Positions 7,711-12,495 of a stretch of DNA of 12,495 nt are shown piece by piece. Below the pieces are notes generated by a model. That model had not been told where the DNA came from. It ran no database searches and saw nothing but the letters and a program-made list of their open reading frames with translations. Positions within the stretch are counted from its first letter, which is position 1. Every line of letters starts with the position of its first letter. Source of the stretch: Defluviitaleaceae bacterium (GTDB lineage: Bacteria; Bacillota; Clostridia; Lachnospirales; WRAA01); assembly GCA_009780445.1 (NCBI GenBank), contig WRAA01000033.1:1-12495 (forward strand), given 5' to 3'. A program made the position numbers and the translations under genes.

Positions 7711-7729
7711 TACTTTAATCACAAGTGAT

Positions 7730-7954
7730 AAGGGCAAACGCATGAAGCGTTTGCCCTTCGCGAAAATCCAAGGGCGGGATTTCCGCGAGATACTTTGCGA
7801 AAGAACCTTGACCACAAAGGCGGTCAAGGTTCGCATTTGCGGCGTACACGCCGCCGCAAATGATTCCGGTCGGGAAACGCTTCGTTTCCCGAGCCCTTCC
7901 GCGGTGTGGCAACCGGCATTGTTCTCTTAACATCGCTTCATACGTTTGCCGTAC
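7730..7954. mobile_element. 225-bp hairpin-cascade element with terminal inverted repeats and flanking direct repeat
   Basis: GGCAAACGCATGAAGCG (7733-7749) recurs inverted as CGCTTCATACGTTTGCC (7934-7950), 16 of 17 matching. The region is bounded by CACAAGTGAT at 7720-7729 and 7954-7963, so a 9-10 bp target duplication is plausible. Inside are successive hairpins: 7732-7756 (10-bp stem), about 7757-7787, 7803-7832 (11-bp stem GAACCTTGACC), 7834-7862 (10-bp) and 7871-7891 (9-bp, 3-nt loop). Open frames across it are by-products of the palindromes and lack gene-like features. It sits in the divergent promoter region between the permease and the DAACS gene. It is either a non-autonomous transposable element or a structured RNA/DNA cassette; its arms and flank size differ from the other palindromic family here. 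Confidence 0.7.
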
Positions 7955-7999
7955 ACAAGTGATGCATGTTCTCCGCGTCGTAAAATTATTAGGAAACTC

Positions 8000-8029
8000 T
8001 TGACAATCTGTGGTTAAAATTGTTACAGT
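8000..8029 (+). promoter_or_regulatory. Sigma-70-type promoter for the DAACS symporter gene
   Basis: TTGACA (8000-8005) is a perfect -35 and TACAGT (8024-8029) a good -10, with an 18-base spacer in AT-rich DNA. The start near 8036 gives a leader of about 110 nt to the ATG at 8147, and the leader contains strong complementary segments. Confidence 0.7.
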
Positions 8030-8033
8030 ATAC

Positions 8034-8122
8034 GTAGGTCGGTATTGTAGAATAAACTGAACAGACGAGACTTCGAGCCTTTACACAGGTTCCGATACCG
8101 CGCCTACTTGCACTGCTCGTCT
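8034..8122 (+). promoter_or_regulatory. Structured 5' leader of the symporter gene, possible pseudoknot, candidate cis-regulatory RNA
   Basis: GTAGG (8034-8038) plus CGGTAT (8040-8045) pair with ATACCG (8095-8100) plus CCTAC (8103-8107), closing a long stem with a small bulge. AGACGAG (8063-8069), in the loop of that stem, is complementary to CTCGTCT (8116-8122), which lies outside it and 8 bases before the AGGAGA ribosome site at 8131. This gives a pseudoknot or alternating structure. A small AGCCT..AGGTT hairpin can form inside. I do not match it to a known riboswitch consensus. Confidence 0.45.
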
Positions 8123-8146
8123 AGTTATTTAGGAGAAGATGTTGTT

Positions 8147-9322
8147 ATGAAAATGGGGCTGCTTACACGCCTGCTTATCGGTATCGCCGTGGGTATCGCG
8201 CTTGGCTTGACGGGCATTGAGTTTATAATGCGTGTCTATGCTACGTTCACGTCGCTCTTCGGCACGTTCCTTGTGTTCTCGATCCCGCTTATCGTCATGG
8301 GCTTCCTGATCCCCGGCATAGCCGAAATCGGCAACAAAGCCGGCAGAACCGTGGGTCTTGTCGTTGGCTTCTCGTACTTTCTCACGGTTACGGCGGGCTT
8401 TATCGCGTACTATGCCGTGGTGGCGTTCTCCGGCGTAATTGTTGGGGCGGCCGCGGACCTCGGCGGATACAGAGACCCCGCTACGCCGTTTCTGACCCTG
8501 GCCGTACCGCCCATCATGGGCATTATGTCCGCCCTGGTGTTCTCCTTCATAGTCGGCATATTCATGACCACTATCGAGGGCGAGAACACGCTCAAGGCAG
8601 TCGCGCTCAACTTCCAGCACGTGATCAAGCAGCTTGTCCACAAGGTCGTAATCCCCCTCTTGCCGATACATATTTCCGGCCTCTTCGCCTCCATGGCGTA
8701 TGAGGGCATGATCGTGGAGGCAATGGGCGTGTTCTTCCGTCTCTTCCTGCTGATCATAATTATGCACATTGCGTTCCTTATCGCGCTGTACGCGATAGCG
8801 GCTTCGCTGTACAAGACAAACCCCTTCCGCCTTATGAAGATTATGCTTCCGACATATGTAACGGCACTGGGAACGCAGTCCTCCATGGCTACGATGCCGG
8901 TCAACTACATCAACCTCAAGAAGATCGGCCTAAACCAGAAGGTTGCGGAGTTTATCGTACCCTTCGGCGCGACAATCCTGCTTCCCGGCAGCACCATGTC
9001 CATTGTGGCCTGCGCGGTTGTTGTAATGTTTATGTTCAACGCCGAGGTTAGCGTGTTCATTGTTGCACCGTTCATATTCATGCTGGCCATCACCATGGTT
9101 GCCGCCCCCGGCGTACCCGGCGGCGCGATAATGGCGGCTCTGGGCGCGCTTGAAGTCTCCCTGGGTTTCAGCGAACCTATGATGGCGATTATGATTGCCC
9201 TTTACTTCGCGCAGGACAGCTTCGGCACAGCCGTGAACATAAGCAGCGACGGAGCGGTGGCTCTCTACCTGAACAAGTACATGGGCAACCACGAGCTTGT
9301 TCCGCAGGAAGTAGACATTTAG
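8147..9322 (+). CDS. Dicarboxylate/amino acid:cation symporter (DAACS/GltP family)
   Basis: The 391-residue protein, starting MKMGLLTRLL, has the layout of glutamate-transporter homologues: six N-terminal helices, then two re-entrant hairpins. HP1 is represented by TQSSMATMPV (243-252), equivalent to the usual SSSATLP. LPGSTM (279-284) occupies the TM7 NMDGT position and is divergent. APGVPGGAIM (320-329) is the HP2 tip. The TM8 motif DSFGTAVNISSD keeps Asp357, Thr361, Asn364 and Asp368, residues used for amino-acid and Na+ binding in the family. The altered TM7 motif suggests a subfamily with changed cation site or substrate. The ATG at 8147 follows AGGAGA (8131-8136); an in-frame ATG at 8108 lies inside the leader and is rejected. 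The tdh-kbl operon lies downstream, so threonine, serine or aspartate uptake is an attractive but unproven role. The stop codon is shared with the mobile element that follows. Confidence 0.85.
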   Translation: MKMGLLTRLLIGIAVGIALGLTGIEFIMRVYATFTSLFGTFLVFSIPLIVMGFLIPGIAEIGNKAGRTVGLVVGFSYFLTVTAGFIAYYAVVAFSGVIVGAAADLGGYRDPATPFLTLAVPPIMGIMSALVFSFIVGIFMTTIEGENTLKAVALNFQHVIKQLVHKVVIPLLPIHISGLFASMAYEGMIVEAMGVFFRLFLLIIIMHIAFLIALYAIAASLYKTNPFRLMKIMLPTYVTALGTQSSMATMPVNYINLKKIGLNQKVAEFIVPFGATILLPGSTMSIVACAVVVMFMFNAEVSVFIVAPFIFMLAITMVAAPGVPGGAIMAALGALEVSLGFSEPMMAIMIALYFAQDSFGTAVNISSDGAVALYLNKYMGNHELVPQEVDI

Positions 9323-9480
9323 GGTCTGTAAGTAAATAAACTTCCCCAGCTTACGCAGGATTTTTGTGCGGATGCAAGGAAGTGACGACGACGCGAACCC
9401 TTGTGGTTCGCTAGGAGGAGCTGACGCAGCAACCGTGCAAAAAGACAAGGAAGATGGGAAGTTTATTTGCTTACAGACCC
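9322..9480. mobile_element. 159-bp palindromic MITE-like element, copy 2
   Basis: The ends are GGGTCTGTAAG..CTTACAGACCC; the outer 25 bp pair with one mismatch, and weaker pairing continues inward (TTTTTG..CAAAAA and beyond). TTA flanks both ends (9319-9321, 9481-9483). A perfect 7-bp core hairpin, GCGAACC-CTTGT-GGTTCGC, lies at 9393-9411 next to GACGACGACG. Read on the minus strand, the core aligns with copy 1: CCTAGCG(A)ACC, a loop, GGTTCGC then CGTCGTCGTC and TTCC. The terminal arms differ from copy 1. The first base of the element completes the TAG stop of the symporter gene. Confidence 0.85.
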
Positions 9481-9501
9481 TTAGAACCTGTATTCACCAA
9501 A

Positions 9502-9531
9502 CTACCCTCTTTCCTAATGGTCAGAGGGTAG
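9502..9531 (+). terminator. Hairpin, probable terminator of the symporter transcript or tdh leader hairpin
   Basis: CTACCCTCT (9502-9510) and AGAGGGTAG (9523-9531) form a perfect 9-bp stem with a 12-nt loop, followed by CTTTGTCT, only a weak U-tract. Without the inserted element it would lie about 20 bp after the symporter stop, a normal terminator position. It is also 36 bp upstream of tdh and might act in its leader. Confidence 0.55.
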
Positions 9532-9566
9532 CTTTGTCTCACCATACACTACTGGAGGTTGTAAAG

Positions 9567-10607
9567 ATGTCTGACATGTTAGCACTGGTAAAGGACACAC
9601 CGCAAAAGGGCTTGACCATGAAGCGCGTGCCGGTACCCACGCCCGCATCGGGCGAGGTCTTGGTAAAGATCAAGAAAACATCTATCTGCGGCACAGACCT
9701 GCATATCTATAACTGGGACGAATGGGCGCAGGCCATCATCAAGACGCCGCTGGTGATAGGCCACGAGTTTGTGGGGCATATCGAAGAGCTGGGGCCTAAT
9801 GTGCGCGGCTTCAAGGTTGGCGAGCGTGTCTGCGGCGAAGGCCACGTGGTCTGCGGTGTCTGCCGCAACTGCCTTGCCGGGCGGCGGCACTTCTGCCCCA
9901 ACACCGTAAGCGTCGGCGTTAACCGCGCGGGCTGCTTCGCGCAGTACCTGTGCATACCCGCCGAAAACATCTGGCGCGCGAGCGACGGCATCAGCGACGA
10001 TGTAACCAGCTGTTTCGACCCTCTGGGCAACGCCGTCCACACGGCTCTGTCCTTCGACATAGTTGGCGAGGACGTGCTGATCACCGGCGCGGGCCCCATC
10101 GGTATCATGGCCGCGGCCATCTGCCGCCACGCCGGAGCGCGTTATATCGTTGTGTCCGACATGAACCCCTACAGGCTGGACCTTGCCAAGAAGATGGGCG
10201 CGGACCGCATTGTGAACGTGCGGGAAGAGAACATCCGCGACGCCATGCGCAGCCTTTATATGAAGGAAGGCTTCGACATCGGCCTTGAAATGTCCGGCTC
10301 TGCCCAAGCCTTTTCCGACATCGTAAGCAACATGTTCAACAGCGGGCGCATATCCCTGCTGGGCTTCCTGCCGGGCGACACCAAGGTGAACTGGAACAAG
10401 CTGATCATGAGCGGCCTTACGATCAAGGGCATCTATGGCCGCGAAATGTACGAAACATGGTACAAAATGTCGGCGATGCTGCAAAGCGGGCTGAATATAG
10501 ACCCTGTGATAACCCACCGCTTCGATGCGGCGGACTTCGAAAAGGGCTTCGAAGCTATGAACAGCGGCAATTCCGGCAAGGTTGTGCTGGACTGGCAGAA
10601 CCTGTAG
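9567..10607 (+). CDS. tdh: L-threonine 3-dehydrogenase
   Basis: The 346-residue zinc-dependent medium-chain dehydrogenase (E. coli Tdh has 341) oxidises L-threonine with NAD+ to 2-amino-3-ketobutyrate in the cytoplasm. SICGTDLHIYNWDEWA (39-54) with Cys41 and GHEFVG with His66/Glu67 give the catalytic zinc site. Cys96, Cys99, Cys102 and Cys110 bind structural zinc, all offset by +3 from E. coli Tdh. The Rossmann motif TGAGPIG (173-179) and Asp198 in SDMNPYRL support NAD+ use. The ATG at 9567 has GGAGG at 9554-9558, 8 bases upstream; the open frame continues back into the mobile element and is not coding there. kbl follows 11 bp downstream with its SD overlapping the tdh stop, so the pair is translationally linked. 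No convincing promoter is visible between the upstream hairpin and the start. Confidence 0.97.
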   Translation: MSDMLALVKDTPQKGLTMKRVPVPTPASGEVLVKIKKTSICGTDLHIYNWDEWAQAIIKTPLVIGHEFVGHIEELGPNVRGFKVGERVCGEGHVVCGVCRNCLAGRRHFCPNTVSVGVNRAGCFAQYLCIPAENIWRASDGISDDVTSCFDPLGNAVHTALSFDIVGEDVLITGAGPIGIMAAAICRHAGARYIVVSDMNPYRLDLAKKMGADRIVNVREENIRDAMRSLYMKEGFDIGLEMSGSAQAFSDIVSNMFNSGRISLLGFLPGDTKVNWNKLIMSGLTIKGIYGREMYETWYKMSAMLQSGLNIDPVITHRFDAADFEKGFEAMNSGNSGKVVLDWQNL

Positions 10608-10618
10608 GAGGCGCGCGG

Positions 10619-11809
10619 ATGAAGGAAGCTCTGGCAATTTTTAGGCAAACTTTGGACGAAATAAAGGAAGCCGGCCTGCATAAGGATGAGCGCGTCATCA
10701 CCGTTCCCCAAGGCAGCCGCATAAGCACCACCAACACACACGGCGTAATCAACATGTGCGCCAACAACTACCTGGGTCTGGCCAACCACCCCGCCATTGT
10801 GGAGGAAGCCGGCCGCGCACTGAAGGAATGGGGCTACGGCATGGCCTCGGTGCGCTTTATCTGCGGCACGTCGCAGATACACAAGGATCTGGAGGACGAG
10901 CTGAGCCGCTTCCTGGGCATGGACGACACCATCCTCTACGCCTCCTGCTTCGACGCTAACGGCGGGCTGTTCGAGACATTGCTGGGCAAGGACGACGCAA
11001 TATTTTCGGATCAGCTGAACCACGCCAGCATCATCGACGGCGTGCGCCTGTGCAAGGCCGCCCGCTACAGCTATCTCAACAACGACATGGCAGACCTGGG
11101 GGCCAAGCTGCGCGAAGCCGCCGCCAACAACGCGCGGATCAAGCTTATCGTCACCGACGGCGTATTCTCCATGGATGGCTACATCGCCAACCTGCCCGCC
11201 ATCTGCGACCTTGCAGACAAGTACGGCGCGCTTGTTATGGTGGACGACAGCCACGCCGTGGGCTTCATGGGCGCGGGCGGCAGGGGCACGCCGGAATATC
11301 ACGGTGTCGCCCACCGCATCGACATCCTTACGGGAACCTTCGGCAAGGCTCTCGGCGGCGGCCTTGGCGGCTACACAAGCGCGCGCCGCGAGATCGTAGA
11401 CCTGCTGCGTCAGCGCAGCCGCCCCTATCTGTTCTCGAACAGCTTGCCGCCGAGCATCGCCGCCGCAACAATCGCGGTGCTGAAAATGCAAACAAGCGAC
11501 AGCACCCAGCGCGACAAGCTCAAGGCCAACATGGCCTACTACCGCGCGGGTCTTGAAAAGCTCGGCTTCGACATCCCGCCAGGCGAACACCCCATCATCC
11601 CCGTAATGTTCTACGACGCCCACACCGCCGCCGAATTTGCGCGACGTATGCTGCACAAGGGCGTCTATGTCATAAGCTTCAGCTTCCCGGTTGTGCCGCA
11701 GGATAAGGCACGCATACGCACCCAGGTCTCCGCGGCGCACAGCACGGCCGATCTGGACAGCGTGCTGTCAGCCTTCGCCGAAGTAAAGGCAGACATGAAC
11801 CTAGCGTAG
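10619..11809 (+). CDS. kbl: Glycine C-acetyltransferase (2-amino-3-ketobutyrate CoA ligase)
   Basis: The 396-residue PLP enzyme of the alpha-oxoamine synthase family is close to E. coli Kbl (398). It splits 2-amino-3-ketobutyrate with CoA into glycine and acetyl-CoA, using the unstable product of Tdh. Motifs: NMCANNYLGLANHP (45-58), SVRFICGTSQIHKDLE (77-92), LNHASIIDG (133-141), VFSMDGYIANL (182-192), MVDDSHAVGFMG (207-218, Asp209 and His212 around PLP) and TGTFGKALGGGLGG with Schiff-base Lys243. The exact match of the GTSQIHKDLE block favours Kbl over BioF, HemA or serine palmitoyltransferase, and the tdh neighbour confirms it. AGGAGG at 10606-10611 overlaps the tdh stop and sits 7 bases before the ATG. 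Confidence 0.97.
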   Translation: MKEALAIFRQTLDEIKEAGLHKDERVITVPQGSRISTTNTHGVINMCANNYLGLANHPAIVEEAGRALKEWGYGMASVRFICGTSQIHKDLEDELSRFLGMDDTILYASCFDANGGLFETLLGKDDAIFSDQLNHASIIDGVRLCKAARYSYLNNDMADLGAKLREAAANNARIKLIVTDGVFSMDGYIANLPAICDLADKYGALVMVDDSHAVGFMGAGGRGTPEYHGVAHRIDILTGTFGKALGGGLGGYTSARREIVDLLRQRSRPYLFSNSLPPSIAAATIAVLKMQTSDSTQRDKLKANMAYYRAGLEKLGFDIPPGEHPIIPVMFYDAHTAAEFARRMLHKGVYVISFSFPVVPQDKARIRTQVSAAHSTADLDSVLSAFAEVKADMNLA

Positions 11810-11832
11810 AGCCTGCAAGGAGAGGGGGCGTT

Positions 11833-12355
11833 ATGACACTTTTATCACCGGCCTTGTTCGCTGTTATTCTGTACTTGCACATAGATATGCGGAAGGAAAT
11901 ACAGCGTCAGAACAAGGTTATCGGCGCACTACGGCACAATGTCGATCAGTTATAATCTTCACCTTCGCCACCGCCATCGCCATAACAAAAATACCCGTGC
12001 TGCAAGGCAAGGGTACGCAGTGGATAGCTATTTTACCGCATACTTTCGGCCTTATCGGGCTGTGGCCGGTTAATTCAAGCGCGTACTCCAATGTATGGGG
12101 CTTGACTGCGCTAACGGCGTATCGCAAGTAGCCGCTTTGTTCGCCTTGAACGACCTAATCAACCTTTACAACGAAGAATGGCGCGGCAACAGGCTCAAGA
12201 TCGTAGTGTTGTCGGGATACTTCCTTGCGGCCACAACGCAGGGCATTGTCGTCCGGAGCGATCTCGGCTTCAACAGCGCGATAATCAGCATACTCTACGG
12301 CATTGCGGCATTCGCCTGGATTATCTCCGGGTTCTGCCTCATCTATAAAAGCTGA
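11833..12355 (+). pseudogene. Small multi-pass membrane protein, reading frame broken twice
   Basis: A good ribosome site (GGAGAGGGGG, 11819-11828) leads to the ATG at 11833, 23 bp after kbl. That frame gives 40 residues (a hydrophobic helix LLSPALFAVILYL, then charged RKEIQRQNK) and stops at 11953-11955. A membrane-like frame without a start continues at about 11955-12131 (FTFATAIAITKIPV, WIAILPHTFGLIGLWPV), ending in TAG. A third frame, with a poor ATG at 12095, runs to TGA at 12353-12355 and holds ALFALNDLINLYNEEW then two more membrane helices. Each junction is a change to the -1 frame, as two single-base deletions would produce. Joined, they give about 175 residues with four or five membrane helices. 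I do not recognise the family. Alternatives are sequencing errors, or two genuine small proteins at 11833-11955 and 12095-12355. Confidence 0.6.
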
Positions 12356-12374
12356 ACCGGGTGTCCGACAGCTA

Positions 12375-12495
12375 GGGCGTGTTTGAAAACCCCATTTCGG
12401 CGCATTTTCGGCAAATTTTCCGCCGTGCGTCGTCAGCTCTTTCCTGCGCTGACGCTCCGGATGCTAAACGTGTGCCACCGGCACACAGCATTCTA
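12375..12495. mobile_element. Palindromic MITE-like element, copy 3 (right part beyond the window)
   Basis: It begins GGGCGTGTTTGAAAA after a CTA flank (12372-12374), 20 bp beyond the preceding ORF stop. TTTTCCGCC..CGTCGTC at about 12416-12434 follows the copy 1 order (TTTTCCGCC, then CGTCGTC), and GCGTC..CAGCTC matches copy 2 read on its minus strand. The core contains GTGTGCC-ACC-GGCACAC (12470-12486), extended by ATGCT/AGCAT (12461-12465, 12487-12491), and a GTCAGC/GCTGAC hairpin. The window ends before the right arm, so the terminal repeat and target duplication cannot be checked. Confidence 0.6.

Noticed and set aside
7715..7933. Overlapping short ORFs on both strands at 7715-7933
   Set aside because: They arise because the hairpin-cascade element is palindromic; no ribosome site and no protein-like composition.
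9579..11740. Long minus-strand frames (352 and 435 codons) opposite tdh and kbl
   Set aside because: GC-rich shadow frames of two confidently identified genes; no motifs or sensible start sites.
11807..11818. TAGAGCCTG at the kbl stop resembles the end of palindromic copy 1
   Set aside because: Only about nine bases match, there is no paired arm, and it continues directly into the ribosome site of the next gene.
1..12495. CRISPR array, tRNA, rRNA, phage or toxin-antitoxin genes
   Set aside because: No regularly spaced direct repeats, no cloverleaf or rRNA-like sequence and no matching protein motifs were seen.

Overview
The window looks like chromosomal DNA of an anaerobic, amino-acid- or organic-acid-fermenting bacterium. 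The reasons are a tungsten-type aldehyde:ferredoxin oxidoreductase with its own MoaD-like protein, a threonine dehydrogenase/KBL-lyase pair, several cation-coupled organic-anion or amino-acid carriers, strong AGGAGG-type ribosome binding sites, and fairly GC-rich genes set in AT-rich control regions. Synergistota or a GC-rich Firmicutes lineage (for example Negativicutes) would fit, but nothing here settles the taxonomy.

Layout. (1) Positions 1-961, plus strand: the 3' half of a PfkB sugar kinase (2-keto-3-deoxygluconate kinase type) and a FlK-like hotdog thioesterase, closed by a bidirectional terminator at 968-1015. (2) Positions 1024-4362, minus strand: an operon read leftwards, SLC13-type anion carrier -> aldehyde ferredoxin oxidoreductase -> MoaD/ThiS-like protein. 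(3) Positions 4379-4540: a 162-bp palindromic element wedged directly upstream of the SLC13 ribosome binding site. (4) Positions 4599-5810, minus strand: a class-III aminotransferase of the ArgD type, with a promoter about 200 nt upstream. (5) Positions 6206-7612, minus strand: a multi-pass permease, probably distantly NCS2-like, with a good terminator and a consensus sigma-70-type promoter. (6) Positions 7730-7954: a second kind of hairpin-rich element with terminal inverted repeats and a 9-10 bp flanking direct repeat. (7) Positions 8000-9322, plus strand: promoter, structured leader and a DAACS-family symporter, then another palindromic element (9322-9480). (8) Positions 9567-11809, plus strand: tdh-kbl, the two-step threonine-to-glycine plus acetyl-CoA pathway. 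(9) Positions 11833-12355: a small membrane-protein gene that reads only across three frames. (10) Positions 12375-12495: the left part of a third palindromic element, cut by the window edge.

How it fits together. Tdh oxidises L-threonine and Kbl cleaves the product with CoA; the DAACS symporter just upstream may import an amino acid or dicarboxylate, though its substrate cannot be read from sequence. AOR oxidises aldehydes (such as those from amino-acid fermentation) with ferredoxin as acceptor, and the MoaD-like protein probably supports its pterin cofactor. The SLC13 carrier in the same operon may move the related carboxylate.

The most novel content is the non-coding mobile sequence. Elements at 4379-4540, 9322-9480 and 12375-12495 share a layout (ends starting G(A/G)G..(T/G)GT, 3-bp YTA flanks, a central short hairpin next to CGTCGTC), yet their arms differ in sequence while still pairing. 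They look like one family of non-autonomous elements kept for structure rather than sequence. The 7730-7954 element is a separate, unrelated kind.
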